In this document: positions 18,201 to 26,892 of the stretch, piece after piece
How the letters are laid out: each line of letters starts with the position of its first letter
How positions within the stretch are numbered: the first letter of the stretch is position 1
Source: CAZTCJ01 sp964612085
GTDB taxonomy: Bacteria > Pseudomonadota > Alphaproteobacteria > JAJFIK01
Direction: 5' to 3'
Assembly: GCA_964612085.1 (NCBI GenBank)
Contig: CAZTCJ010000002.1
Span: forward strand, 42,937-106,936
DNA: 64,000 nt
Position numbers and translations under genes: made by a program
The notes under the pieces: generated by a model
The model's input: only the letters and a program-made list of their open reading frames with translations
What the model was told of the DNA's origin: nothing
The model's database searches: none

Positions 18201-18470
18201 CGGCGCCACCGCTTGTGCGGCCTGTACGGACGACCGGCCCCGGACGCGGCGCGCCTTGGGCGGATCGGTGTGGACGGTTTCTTCGGTCCCGGCCTCGTCC
18301 CCACCGTTGTCGGGGACGGGTTGGCCGGATTTTGCGACTGCTTGGCTCAAGAAATCTGCGAGGGGGACCCCCGCCCTTCTCGCTGCTCGCGCTGCGGCGT
18401 CGAGATCTTCGGAGCCCATGCGGGCGAGTAACCTGAGGACCTCGGCGGACATGCGACTCACATGGGTCAC
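15243..18470 (-). CDS. PodJ-like polar localization factor (coiled coil, TM, Sel1 repeats, peptidoglycan-binding domain)
   Basis: A 1075-residue protein built in order from: an N-terminal segment (VLRLLARMGSEDLDAAARAARRAG), an acidic Pro/Glu-rich linker, a long coiled coil from about 180 to 490, a second disordered acidic region, one membrane helix (IVVLAAAAVTAGAIIVGALL) near 670, a Pro-rich periplasmic linker, four or so Sel1 repeats (AVAHYRLGTLYQEGRGV and similar) at 830-950, and a PG_binding_1 domain at the end (LLTRLGYSVGAPDGLLGPRT). This is the layout of Caulobacter PodJ, which marks a cell pole. Overall similarity outside the domains is likely low. Starts at 18470 or 18452 are both possible. 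It stands alone between short gaps. Confidence 0.82.
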   Translation of the reverse strand: MTHVSRMSAEVLRLLARMGSEDLDAAARAARRAGVPLADFLSQAVAKSGQPVPDNGGDEAGTEETVHTDPPKARRVRGRSSVQAAQAVAPIEADFEEEEDADSEPENDIAAAMARVRDGVLGSAAQPRPEPEPDLEPEQEPEPQPDAPGPDHAALDAVAEDEPMGMLPPAVNLSPVTDAIDKLAGRMDRAEKRSTMALSGITQALSALASRLPDQQKQAHAASAQEQKRTVERNEAFRKLAAQVDGLVARIDQVEGQVEGAGVYDSKALSGLEDAVRRLTSHIESRQVETTRTISALEQSVARLTDQFEELQDTDGRSADDMRERIFELSESLDAVSKKADTALTQGDLEGAERKLDEKMGKTLESALDRALHEFTLRLEGVETRSADALLGLESELSQTASRMGALEDDLAALKTATQASSGAMAAAGALDALETRLASMERAGRDDFDDLRKEFRDLSNRLTEVERSLTERAEPISGLFGFENAAPPPPPMPEGFANAEETEALDPALTLDRFESQSTSIDVDLEPLTDSEEAVSPPEPPVLDPVADEAVAADAVDVQETQAPSQTDPQDDTGPASLDDAPEVYEAARAAAQAATRAREKQADPEDPIDDTPERSRFGDRQADWRRRPTGAQGRRERIDPFWEEESEPSFAQRLLKKDTTRIVVLAAAAVTAGAIIVGALLALQPSAPEPASPPTAFPLDQPPPPDPDPSTRGAAVTPQNPVPAAAQDRWSGTSDPSPVAGPEPSQPQPAVQLPSGAPFTAQPAEELGGTPAEDVYGPPEPPSAQTAQPRVPSVSDVLPNAGSSAALEDTAGTQARRLYTQAVEILRQRGNPEQDSQAIRLLKGAADQGLAVAHYRLGTLYQEGRGVSRDVGQALSHYETAARGGNRRAMHNLAVLNATGTGLPQNFDQAAYWFSQAAELGVADSQFNLAVLFLRGQGVAQSDEEAYRWFSIAASQGDNEAVNQRDKLSEALGPAAAAISIAASRWTPKPMDPAANGLFYETDPSQEVLLVQQLLTRLGYSVGAPDGLLGPRTQEAIRAFEREQGLPITGGWSTSLVTQLRDALAERSGIGSF

Positions 18471-18693
18471 TTCGGGATACGCGGAAAAGCCCGAACTTGT
18501 TCATCATCTGTAAACCGTTCCGCGTTCCTCACCATAGGGCGATTCGGGTCTGCGCCATGCCTAATGTGTGCAGTCCGGCAGTGCGAGTCGGGCGGAGGTC
18601 TTCGATCGAACCTGCGGGCGGGGGTGTTAAGCCTCTCTTTATACATTCACGTCGAAGCTGCGCCCGCGCGGCCAGCACGTCCTTTCTGTCGCA

Positions 18694-18722
18694 TTGACGT
18701 TGACGTTAACGTCACCTACGCT
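18694..18722 (+). promoter_or_regulatory. candidate promoter and operator of the MerR regulator gene
   Basis: TTGACG (18694-18699) and TACGCT (18717-18722) are spaced by 17 bp. The 14-bp perfect palindrome TGACGTTAACGTCA (18701-18714) fills the spacer. MerR-family operators usually lie between the -35 and -10 boxes, so this arrangement fits autoregulation by the gene that starts at 18761. The spacing is shorter than the 19 bp usual for MerR-activated promoters, which would suit repression. Confidence 0.6.
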
Positions 18723-18760
18723 GTCTCAAAGTGGTTCACTTGCCAAAAACCGGGAAATCC

Positions 18761-19276
18761 ATGTCGGATACAGACCCTTCCTGGCCCTCAGGCGTCGAAA
18801 ATGAAGAGACGGCCGGCACTGCTTGCGAAAGCCAGGCGGACCGTGAGCATTATACGATCACGCAACTTGCCGAGGCCTTCGGGGTCACGCCCCGCGCCAT
18901 GCGCTTTTATGAATCGAAGGGCCTGATCCATCCGGCCCGCAAAGGACAGGCCCGGGTTTATGGCCGCCGTGACAGGGCGCGGCTGTCGCTCATTCTGCGC
19001 GCCAAACGCCTTGGTTTCTCTTTAGCGGAAATCAAGGAAATGCTGGACCTTTACGATCTCAATGACGGTCAGACCGCACAATTGCGCCACGCTCTGTCGA
19101 AGTTTCAGGAGCGCATCGCGATTTTGAAAAGTCAGCGTCAGGATATCGATGATGCCATTGGCGAGCTTGAGGCGGGCTGCGAAGCTTTCGAGCGCATGCT
19201 TGAGAACAGTGCCGAGCCCGACAAGCGCGTGAATGTGATTGGCTTCGCCGTGGCGCCGCCCGGTGCGGCCCCTTAA
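18761..19276 (+). CDS. MerR-family transcriptional regulator of the acyl-CoA catabolism operon
   Basis: The start at ATG 18761 is preferred over GTG 18731, which lacks a ribosome-binding site; this gives 171 residues. A 30-residue polar leader is followed by the winged helix (YTITQLAEAFGVTPRAMRFYESKGLI...ARKGQARVYGRRD) and a dimerisation coiled coil (LRHALSKFQERIAILKSQRQDIDDAIGELEAG). There is no Cys cluster for metals. MerR proteins beside acyl-CoA dehydrogenases (LiuR-like) commonly control fatty-acid or branched-chain amino-acid breakdown. It is followed 78 nt later by the beta-oxidation operon, which fits that role. Confidence 0.82.
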   Translation: MSDTDPSWPSGVENEETAGTACESQADREHYTITQLAEAFGVTPRAMRFYESKGLIHPARKGQARVYGRRDRARLSLILRAKRLGFSLAEIKEMLDLYDLNDGQTAQLRHALSKFQERIAILKSQRQDIDDAIGELEAGCEAFERMLENSAEPDKRVNVIGFAVAPPGAAP

Positions 19277-19354
19277 AGTGTCGAGGGTTTCTTAAACGCC
19301 GGAAAGGCGCGGCCGGGGGTCTTCCCGGTACGGATGATATGAGGATGCGGTTTC

Positions 19355-21154
19355 ATGGCTGTCTATCAAGCGCCCGTCGAGGATATGCGGTTTATCCTCA
19401 ATGACCTGTTGAACATCGAGAAATATTCCAACCTCAAAGGCTTCGCCGACGCGCCCTCCGACGTGGTCGATGCCATTCTGAACGAAGGGGCGAAGATTTC
19501 CGAAGAGGTTCTGGCGCCCTTGAACGAAGTGGGCGACCGCCAGGGCTGCGCTTACGACACCGCCACCCATGCGGTGAAAACGCCGGACGGCTTTCCCGAT
19601 GCCTACAAGACTTTCGCGGAAGGCGGCTGGGTCGGTCTGACCTCCGAGCCCGATTACGGCGGGCAGGGGCTCCCGGCGGTGCTCGGCGTTGCGTTCAATG
19701 AAATGGTGTCGTCCGCCAATATGGCGTTCGGCATGTATCCCGGCCTCAGCCACGGCGCCTATTCGGCCCTGCTTCATCACGGCTCTGACGATCAGAAAAC
19801 AACCTATCTGCCGAAGATCATTTCCGGCGAATGGTCCGGCACCATGAATCTGACCGAGCCCCAATGCGGCACGGATTTGGGTTTGATCCGCACCAAGGCA
19901 GAACCGCAAGCGGATGGCAGCTACAAGATCACCGGCACCAAGATCTGGATTTCTGGTGGCGAGCAGGATCTGACCGAGAACACCGTGCATCTGGTCCTGG
20001 CCCGGATCACCGATGGGCCGGAAGGCATCAAGGGCATCTCGCTGTTCGTGGTGCCAAAATTCCTCGTCAATGAGGACGGTTCGCTGGGCGAGCGCAATGG
20101 CGTCCATTGCGGCGGCCTTGAGCACAAGATGGGCATTCACGGCAATGCCACCTGCGTCATGAATTACGAAGGTGCGACCGGTTATCTGGTGGGCGAGGAA
20201 CACAAAGGCATGCGCGCCATGTTCACCATGATGAACGAAGCGCGCCTGGGCGTCGGCCTGCAGGGCCTGTCCATTTCCGAAATCGCTTATCAGAACGCGC
20301 TGAATTTCGCCCTCGACCGCCGTCAGGGCCGCGCGCTCACCGGCGCCGCCGAACCGGACGAAGCCGCCGATCCGATCATCGTGCATCCGGATGTGCGCCG
20401 CATGCTGATGGATATCCGTACCTTCAACGAAGGGGCGCGGGCGTTGTTGTTCTGGACCGCCCTGTGGGGCGATCTGGAGCACAAGCTCGAAGACGATGAT
20501 GCGCTGAAGGAAAAGGCCGGCGATTACATGGCGCTGTTCACGCCCATCATCAAAGCCTATTTCACCGAACAGGGCTTCATGAACGCGGTCTGGGCCCAGC
20601 AGGTCCTGGGCGGCAGCGGCTTCACCCAGGACTATCCTTTGGAGCAGTTCGTCCGGGATGCCCGCATCACCCTGATCTATGAAGGCACCAACGGCATTCA
20701 GGCGCTCGATCTGGTGGGCCGCAAGCTGATGCAGAACGGCGGACGGGCGATCAACACCTTCTTTGCCGATGTCGATCAGGCGATTTCGGACGCCCAGGGC
20801 GATGCCGATCTGGCGCCGTTCGTCGAGGCGTTGAAGACCACGTCCGATCAGTTGCGCGACGCCACCACCTGGTTCGCGGAAAACGCGCTGCAGGATTTCA
20901 ATCACGCCGCCGCCGGGTCCATGGATTATCTGCGCCTCGCGGCACTGACCGCGCTCAGCTATATCTGGCTGCAGATCGCGCGCGCTTCCAAGGCCCGCCT
21001 CGCCGAAGGCGTCGCCAACAAGGCCTATTACGAAACCAAACTCAAGACAGGGCGCTATTTCGTGGAGCGCGCCGTTCCGGAAGCAGCCGTGCATCTGGCC
21101 CGCGTCCGCTCGGGCGCAGGCCCGGTAATGGCTCTGTCCGCGGAGGAGTTTTAA
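19355..21154 (+). CDS. acyl-CoA dehydrogenase with C-terminal extension (DmdC/FadE5-like)
   Basis: A 599-residue FAD enzyme, longer than the usual 390 because of an added C-terminal domain. The FAD/substrate loops are GTMNLTEPQCGTDLGLIRTKA and KIWISGGEQ. The catalytic base is the Glu in LIYEGTNGIQALDL near residue 450. This long form groups with 3-methylmercaptopropionyl-CoA dehydrogenase (DmdC) and FadE5-type enzymes. It forms trans-2-enoyl-CoA, with electrons going to ETF; the chain preference cannot be told. It is first in a five-gene plus-strand beta-oxidation operon behind the MerR gene. A GAGGA site precedes the ATG. Confidence 0.9.
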   Translation: MAVYQAPVEDMRFILNDLLNIEKYSNLKGFADAPSDVVDAILNEGAKISEEVLAPLNEVGDRQGCAYDTATHAVKTPDGFPDAYKTFAEGGWVGLTSEPDYGGQGLPAVLGVAFNEMVSSANMAFGMYPGLSHGAYSALLHHGSDDQKTTYLPKIISGEWSGTMNLTEPQCGTDLGLIRTKAEPQADGSYKITGTKIWISGGEQDLTENTVHLVLARITDGPEGIKGISLFVVPKFLVNEDGSLGERNGVHCGGLEHKMGIHGNATCVMNYEGATGYLVGEEHKGMRAMFTMMNEARLGVGLQGLSISEIAYQNALNFALDRRQGRALTGAAEPDEAADPIIVHPDVRRMLMDIRTFNEGARALLFWTALWGDLEHKLEDDDALKEKAGDYMALFTPIIKAYFTEQGFMNAVWAQQVLGGSGFTQDYPLEQFVRDARITLIYEGTNGIQALDLVGRKLMQNGGRAINTFFADVDQAISDAQGDADLAPFVEALKTTSDQLRDATTWFAENALQDFNHAAAGSMDYLRLAALTALSYIWLQIARASKARLAEGVANKAYYETKLKTGRYFVERAVPEAAVHLARVRSGAGPVMALSAEEF

Positions 21155-21227
21155 GACCGGTCCGTCGCTCTCGGTCGGGACCGCACAACGACAAAAAGAC
21201 GACTGTTCATAAGTGGGGAGGTGGCCC

Positions 21228-22385
21228 GTGTCTGTGTTGCAGGTCGAGCGTCCGGCGTGGCGTACGGAAGATATCGAGATTTTCGCTGAGGCCGCGTTCC
21301 GCTTTTTCGAACGCGAACTGGCGCCTCATAACGAAAAATGGATTGAGCAGGGCTATGTGGACCGGGACGCCTGGTACAAGGCGGGCGAGGCCGGTCTGTT
21401 GTGCGCGTCCATGCCGGAGGACTATGGCGGCGCGGGCGGCACCTTCGCCCATGAAGCGATGATCGTGGAGGCCATGGGCCGGGCCATGGTCGATGGGTTC
21501 GGCCTGCCGCTCCACAATGTGATCGTTACGCCCTATTTCCTCCATTACGGCACGCAAGAGCAGAAAAAGCGCTGGCTGCCCCGCTGCGCCACCGGCGAGC
21601 TTGTGACCGCCATCGCCATGACCGAACCGGGCACGGGCTCCGATTTGCAAAGCATACGGACGACCGCGCGGCGCGAAGGCGACGAATTCGTGATCAACGG
21701 CCAGAAGACCTTCATCACCAACGGTCAGACCGCCAATCTGATCGTCGTGGTCTGCAAGACCGATCCGGGTGCGGGCGCGCGCGGCACTTCGCTCATCGTG
21801 GTGGAGACGGACGAGGTGGAGGGCTTCCGCAGGGGCCGCAACCTGAAAAAGATGGGCCAGAAATCTCAGGACACGTCGGAACTATTCTTCGACGGCGTCC
21901 GGGTGCCGGCGCGCAATCTTCTGGGTCCGGAAGCGGGTATGGGCTTTGTGCACCTGATGGAGCAATTGCCTGCCGAACGCCATCTGATCGGCATCCAGGG
22001 GCTGGCGCGCATCGAATCCGCGCTGGAGCACACTATCGCTTATGTGAAGGAGCGCACCGCCTTCGGCCAGCGCATCATCGATTTCCAGAACACCCAGTTC
22101 AAGCTGGCGGAACTCAAGACCGAAGCCACCATCGGCAAGGTGTTCATGGATTACTGCACCGGGCTTTTGCTCGAAGGCAAGCTCGACGCCGCCACCGGCT
22201 CCATGAGCAAATACTGGATGAGCGATCTGGAATGTAAGATTACGGATGAATGCCTCCAGCTCTTCGGCGGTTACGGCTATATGGACGAGTACCCCATATC
22301 CCGCATGTTCCGGGATGCCCGTGTCCAGAAGATCTATGGCGGCACCAACGAGATCATGAAACTGCTCATTGCCCGGTCCTTGTAA
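21228..22385 (+). CDS. acyl-CoA dehydrogenase, long-chain (LCAD) type
   Basis: About 385 residues, starting at the GTG at 21228, which follows GGGGAGG at 6 nt; GTG 21213 overlaps that site and is rejected. FAD-binding motifs are IAMTEPGTGSDLQSI and KTFITNGQ. The position that holds the catalytic Glu in medium-chain enzymes is Gly here (YGGTNEIMK). As in mammalian LCAD, the base is expected to be the Glu in EQLPAERHLIG near residue 245. It is the second dehydrogenase in the operon and so likely acts on a different chain length from the first. Confidence 0.9.
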   Translation: MSVLQVERPAWRTEDIEIFAEAAFRFFERELAPHNEKWIEQGYVDRDAWYKAGEAGLLCASMPEDYGGAGGTFAHEAMIVEAMGRAMVDGFGLPLHNVIVTPYFLHYGTQEQKKRWLPRCATGELVTAIAMTEPGTGSDLQSIRTTARREGDEFVINGQKTFITNGQTANLIVVVCKTDPGAGARGTSLIVVETDEVEGFRRGRNLKKMGQKSQDTSELFFDGVRVPARNLLGPEAGMGFVHLMEQLPAERHLIGIQGLARIESALEHTIAYVKERTAFGQRIIDFQNTQFKLAELKTEATIGKVFMDYCTGLLLEGKLDAATGSMSKYWMSDLECKITDECLQLFGGYGYMDEYPISRMFRDARVQKIYGGTNEIMKLLIARSL

Positions 22386-22468
22386 GGCAGGGCTTGTATT
22401 GAACGGCCGCGGATGTCTGCGCGGCGGCTACCCGTAAAGAACCGACCGACGAAGAGGGAGATACTCAA

Positions 22469-23686
22469 ATGCCTGACGCCTATATCTACGACCATGTGCG
22501 CACGCCGCGCGGAAAGGGCAAGAAAGACGGCTCGCTGCACGAGATCACCGCCCTGTCGCTGATCACCCAGGTGCTGGAAGCGCTGCGCGACCGGAACAAT
22601 CTGGATACGGCGAAAATCGACGATGTGATCCTGGGCTGTGTGGCCCCGATCAATGAGCAGGGGGCGGATATTGCCCGCATCGCCGTGTTGAACGCAGAGT
22701 TTGACGACAGCGTCGCGGGCGTGCAGATCAACCGGTTCTGCGCTTCGGGTCTGGAGGCGGTGAACATGGCGGCGGCTTCCGTCATGGCCGGTCAGCACGA
22801 CCTCACTATCGGCGGCGGCGTGGAAAGCATGTCCCGCGTGCCCATGGGCTCCGACGGCGGCGCCTGGGCAACCGATCCGGACATCGCCTTTTCCAGCTAT
22901 TTCACGCCCCAGGGCATCAGCGCCGACCTGATCGCCACGAAATATGGCTTCAGCCGGGAAGACGTGGACGCCTATGCCATGGAATCCCAGCGCCGGGCGG
23001 CGGAAGCCTGGGAGAAGGGCTACTTCTCGAATTCGGTCATTCCGGTCAAGGATCAACTGGGCATGGTCATCCTGGCCCAGGACGAGCATCTTCGTCCGGA
23101 TACGGACATGCAATCCCTCGGCTCTCTGCAGCCGTCCTTTTCCGCCATGGGCGAATTCGCCTTCGACGCGGTGTCGCTGCAGCGCTATCCGGAAATCGAG
23201 TCGATCGACCATGTGCACCATGCGGGCAACTCCTCCGGCATCGTGGACGGTGCCGCTGGCGTGCTGATCGGCACGAAGGAGATCGGCGAGGAACTGGGCC
23301 TCAAGCCCCGCGCCAAGATCGTGGCGTTCGCCTCCATCGGTTCGGAACCCTCGATCATGCTGACGGGCCCCTCGCTGGTGACCCAGAAGGCGCTCGACCG
23401 GGCGGGCATGACGGTCGATGACATCGATCTCTTTGAGCTGAACGAAGCCTTCGCCGCCGTGGTGCTCCTGATGATGAAGAATCTGAGCATCCCGCACGAG
23501 AAGATGAACGTCAATGGCGGCGCTATCGCCATGGGCCATCCTTTGGGGGCGACCGGCGCCATGATCCTCGGCACCGTGCTCGACGAGCTGGAGCGGCGCA
23601 ATCTGAAGCGCGCGCTGGTGACCTTGTGCGTCGGCGCCGGCATGGGCACGGCCACCATTATCGAGCGTGTCGACGATTTTTCCTGA
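22469..23686 (+). CDS. acetyl-CoA C-acyltransferase (FadI/FadA-like thiolase)
   Basis: A 405-residue thiolase. The nucleophilic Cys is in NRFCASGLEAVN near residue 91. The catalytic His lies in NGGAIAMGHPLGATG near 353, and the second Cys lies in CVGAGMGTATIIER near 391. It cleaves 3-oxoacyl-CoA to acetyl-CoA and a shortened acyl-CoA. It lies 35 nt before the FadJ-type gene, and together they form the core of the beta-oxidation operon. A GAGGGAG site precedes the ATG. Confidence 0.93.
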   Translation: MPDAYIYDHVRTPRGKGKKDGSLHEITALSLITQVLEALRDRNNLDTAKIDDVILGCVAPINEQGADIARIAVLNAEFDDSVAGVQINRFCASGLEAVNMAAASVMAGQHDLTIGGGVESMSRVPMGSDGGAWATDPDIAFSSYFTPQGISADLIATKYGFSREDVDAYAMESQRRAAEAWEKGYFSNSVIPVKDQLGMVILAQDEHLRPDTDMQSLGSLQPSFSAMGEFAFDAVSLQRYPEIESIDHVHHAGNSSGIVDGAAGVLIGTKEIGEELGLKPRAKIVAFASIGSEPSIMLTGPSLVTQKALDRAGMTVDDIDLFELNEAFAAVVLLMMKNLSIPHEKMNVNGGAIAMGHPLGATGAMILGTVLDELERRNLKRALVTLCVGAGMGTATIIERVDDFS

Positions 23687-23721
23687 CCGCTTCCACGAAA
23701 CATTACCGAGAGGGTAGACAG

Positions 23722-25926
23722 ATGAATCTCGACAACATGCGTTATGAGAAGGATGCGGACGGTATCGTTACCATCACCTGGGATATGCCGGACCGCTCCA
23801 TGAATGTGCTGAGCGCGGCGTCGATGGCCGATTTCACCAAGGCCGTCGAGGCGGTGATGGCCGATGACGGCGTCACGGGCGTGATCGTGACGAGCGGCAA
23901 GGATGCGTTCCTGGCGGGCGCGGATCTGAGCGAGCTGGGCAGCCGGGACGGCGTCGGCGGCGCGGGCGGTGCTCCGGCCTCGGAAGACGATCAACTGCGC
24001 CAGCAATTCGAAGGCGCTTTCGGCCTCAACCGTATGCTGAGGGCTTTGGAGACCTGCGGCAAGCCCGTGGTGGCGGCGATTAACGGCACCGCACTCGGCG
24101 GCGGCCTGGAAATCACGCTCGCCTGTCACTACCGCGTGGTGGCGGACAATCCGAAGATTCAGCTTGGCCTGCCGGAAGCCCGCGTCGGCGTCATGCCCGG
24201 CGGCGGCGGCACCCAGCGTCTGCCGCGCATGATCGGCGCGGCCAATGCCCTGCCGCTGATCCTGGAAGGCCGCAGCCTCAATCCGCAAAAGGCGCTGCAG
24301 GCGGGGATCGTTCACAAAGTGGTGCCTGCGGATCAGTTGCTCGCGGAAGCGCGCCGCTGGATCCGGGAAGAAGGCGATCCGGTTCAGCCCTGGGACAAGA
24401 AGGGCTACAGGGTGCCCGGCGGCAATCCTTACGAGAACAGCCAGACCTTCGTGATCGGCAACGCCATGCTCCGCAAGCAGAGCTTCGGCAACTACCCGGC
24501 GCAACTGAACATCATGAAGGCCGTCTATGAAGGGCTTCTGGTGCCGATGGACGCAGGGCTCAGGATCGAATCCCGCTATTTCGTCGATCTGCTGCGCCGT
24601 CCGGAGTCCCGCAACATGATCCGATCCCTGTTCCTGTCCATGCAGGAGCTGAACAAGCTGGCCCGCCGTCCGGCCGATGTGCCGCCCTACGCCATCAACA
24701 AGATCGGCATGCTGGGCGCTGGCCTGATGGGCGCAGGGATCGCCTATGTTTCCGCCATGGCCGGGGTCGAGGTGATCCTGATCGACCAAAGTCAAGACGC
24801 GGCGGAAAAGGGCAAGGCCTATTCCGCCGATCTGCTCGACAAGGCCGTTCAGCGCGGCCGGATGGACGAAGCGGGCAAGCAAGCCGTTCTCGACCGGATC
24901 GTTCCGACGACGGATTACGATCGGCTCGAAGGCTGCGATCTGATCATCGAAGCGGTATTCGAGGATCGCGGCATCAAGGCCGAGGTGACCAAACGGGCCG
25001 AAGCGCAACTGGCCGATACGGCCGTCTTCGGCTCCAACACCTCGACCCTGCCCATCACGGGGCTTGCCGAAGCGAGCGTGCGGCCCGCGAATTTCATCGG
25101 CATTCACTTCTTCTCGCCGGTGGACAAGATGCCGCTCGTTGAAATCATCATGGGCGAGAAGACCAGCGCCGAGACGCTCGCCAAGGCCATGGATTACGTC
25201 AAGCGCATTCGCAAGACGCCGATCGTGGTCAATGACAGCCGGGGCTTTTACACGAGCCGCGTGGTTGGCACTTATATCACCGAAGGTATCCGCATGCTGG
25301 CGGAAGGCGTCAAGCCCGCCCTTATTGAGAATGCGGGCCGGATGACCGGCATGCCCATGCCGCCTCTGATGCTCAACGACGAGGTCGGCATCGAGCTGAG
25401 CTACAAGATCCGCAATCAGACGAAAAAGGATCTGGGCGATGCCTATCAGGAAACGCCCATGGACCGGATCATCACGGAGATGGTCGAAGCGCACGGCCGC
25501 AAGGGCAAGCGCGGCGGCAAGGGATTTTACGACTATCCCGCCGATGGGCCGAAACGTCTGTGGCCTGATCTGCACAAGCTCGCGCCGCTGGCTGAGGAAC
25601 AGCCTGACGTGGAGGAGCTGAAGCTGCGGTTCATGGCCGTTCAGGCGATCGAAACGGCCCGCTGCTTCGAGGAGAATGTGCTGACGGATGTGCGGGACGG
25701 CGATGTCGGCGCCATTCTCGGCTGGGGCTTCGCGCCTTACACAGGCGGGCCGATTTCACTCATCGATACGATGGGCACGGCGGAATTCGTCCGGGTTTGC
25801 GACAGGCTGGCCCAGATCTACGGGGAGCGGTTCAAGCCGAACGCCCTGTTGCGCGAAATGGCTCAGACGAACGACACGTTCTATAACCGCTTCGATCCGA
25901 AGAAAGGGTCGGCGGCAGCGGCTTAA
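23722..25926 (+). CDS. fadJ: 3-hydroxyacyl-CoA dehydrogenase/enoyl-CoA hydratase bifunctional protein (FadJ-type)
   Basis: A 734-residue protein; the ATG at 23722 follows GAGAGGG. Residues 1-280 form a crotonase domain with oxyanion motif AFLAGADLSEL near 63 and a catalytic Glu region in LGLPEARVGVMPGGGGTQRLPR. From about 325 comes an NAD-binding Rossmann fold (IGMLGAGLMGAGIAYVSA), and the dehydrogenase catalytic His is in FIGIHFFSPVDKMPLVEI near 460. The C-terminal domain (GWGFAPYTGGPISLID) closes it. With the thiolase upstream it forms the trifunctional beta-oxidation complex. A strong hairpin at 25940-25967 follows the stop. Confidence 0.93.
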   Translation: MNLDNMRYEKDADGIVTITWDMPDRSMNVLSAASMADFTKAVEAVMADDGVTGVIVTSGKDAFLAGADLSELGSRDGVGGAGGAPASEDDQLRQQFEGAFGLNRMLRALETCGKPVVAAINGTALGGGLEITLACHYRVVADNPKIQLGLPEARVGVMPGGGGTQRLPRMIGAANALPLILEGRSLNPQKALQAGIVHKVVPADQLLAEARRWIREEGDPVQPWDKKGYRVPGGNPYENSQTFVIGNAMLRKQSFGNYPAQLNIMKAVYEGLLVPMDAGLRIESRYFVDLLRRPESRNMIRSLFLSMQELNKLARRPADVPPYAINKIGMLGAGLMGAGIAYVSAMAGVEVILIDQSQDAAEKGKAYSADLLDKAVQRGRMDEAGKQAVLDRIVPTTDYDRLEGCDLIIEAVFEDRGIKAEVTKRAEAQLADTAVFGSNTSTLPITGLAEASVRPANFIGIHFFSPVDKMPLVEIIMGEKTSAETLAKAMDYVKRIRKTPIVVNDSRGFYTSRVVGTYITEGIRMLAEGVKPALIENAGRMTGMPMPPLMLNDEVGIELSYKIRNQTKKDLGDAYQETPMDRIITEMVEAHGRKGKRGGKGFYDYPADGPKRLWPDLHKLAPLAEEQPDVEELKLRFMAVQAIETARCFEENVLTDVRDGDVGAILGWGFAPYTGGPISLIDTMGTAEFVRVCDRLAQIYGERFKPNALLREMAQTNDTFYNRFDPKKGSAAAA

Positions 25927-25939
25927 AGGCCTTATCGAA

Positions 25940-25967
25940 ACGGGCCGGTTCGTCCGGACCGGCCCGT
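25940..25967 (+). terminator. hairpin after fadJ
   Basis: Perfect 10-bp arms, ACGGGCCGGT and ACCGGCCCGT, enclose an 8-nt loop, 14 nt after the fadJ stop. No T-run follows, so it is a weak intrinsic terminator at best. It may act as an mRNA 3'-end stabiliser or partial terminator before the alpha/beta hydrolase gene. Confidence 0.5.
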
Positions 25968-25992
25968 CATCCAGTCATGAGCGATCATTCGT

Positions 25993-26892
25993 ATGGGTAC
26001 CGTTCTGCACGGGGCGCCTCAACGGCACCGTATCGAGTTCGATGACGGCACCCAGTCCTATCTGGAATGGGCCGGGCCGGGCGAAGGCGCGCCGGTGGTG
26101 CATTTCGCCCATGCCAACGGCTTCAACGCCTATACCTACCACCGCCTGTTGGCCCCTCTGGCCGCGCGGGCCAGGGTGCTGGCGATCGATATGCGCGGTC
26201 ACGGGGAAACCGGCTTGCCCGCCGATCCGGCGCGCCACAAGGGTTGGACGGTGTACCGGGACGATCTGATCCGGTTCCTGGAGCGCAAGGCGGAGCGGCC
26301 GGTCATTCTGGCCGGACATTCCATGGGCGGTCTGTCGAGCTTGCTGGTGGCTGAAGCCAGACCCGATCTTGTCGAAGCGCTGGTCCTGGTCGATCCGGTC
26401 ATCTTTCCACGGACGATGTATTGGCGTCTGGCCATGGGCCGCCGGTTCGGGCTTTCGCCCAGTCCGATGGTGGAAGCCGCCTTGAAGCGGCGCGCCGTCT
26501 GGCCCGACCGGCCGACCATGGTGCGCGCCTATAAGGGGCGGGGCGCCTTCGCGACCTGGCCGGAAGAGACGATCGCGGATTATGTGGCGGGCGGCACGCA
26601 GGACAGGGCGGACGGGTCCATCGAACTGGCTTGCGCGCCCGCATGGGAAGCCGCCAATTTCGCGACGGCTGCGGAGCACAGCCCATGGGGCCGCTTGACG
26701 CGGGTGGCCTGCCCGGTGCGGATCCTGCGTGGCACCGAGCGCTCCACCTGTCCGGCGGCGGTCGCTCAAGCCCTGGCGGCGCGGATCCCGGCGTGTACGG
26801 AACGGGCGGTCGCCGGCGCGAGCCATTTTCTGCCCATGGAATTTCCGGCGCTCATACGCGGCGAGATCGCGGACATGCTGGACCACCTTTAA
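25993..26892 (+). CDS. alpha/beta hydrolase
   Basis: A 299-residue alpha/beta-hydrolase. The oxyanion region is HANGFNAYTYHRLL, the nucleophile elbow is AGHSMGGLSS with Ser near residue 105, and the His near the C-terminus is in GASHFLPMEFP. The cap region (MYWRLAMGRRFG...) is of the usual size. Its position after fadJ suggests an esterase, lipase or thioesterase that feeds or trims acyl substrates, but the substrate is not known. The stop overlaps the stop of the convergent thioesterase-like gene within TTAA (26889-26892). Confidence 0.78.
   Translation: MGTVLHGAPQRHRIEFDDGTQSYLEWAGPGEGAPVVHFAHANGFNAYTYHRLLAPLAARARVLAIDMRGHGETGLPADPARHKGWTVYRDDLIRFLERKAERPVILAGHSMGGLSSLLVAEARPDLVEALVLVDPVIFPRTMYWRLAMGRRFGLSPSPMVEAALKRRAVWPDRPTMVRAYKGRGAFATWPEETIADYVAGGTQDRADGSIELACAPAWEAANFATAAEHSPWGRLTRVACPVRILRGTERSTCPAAVAQALAARIPACTERAVAGASHFLPMEFPALIRGEIADMLDHL

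Noticed and set aside
15429..18431. 1000-residue plus-strand ORF opposite the PodJ-like gene
   Set aside because: Antisense frame with no domain; the minus-strand frame shows clear Sel1 repeats and a peptidoglycan-binding domain.
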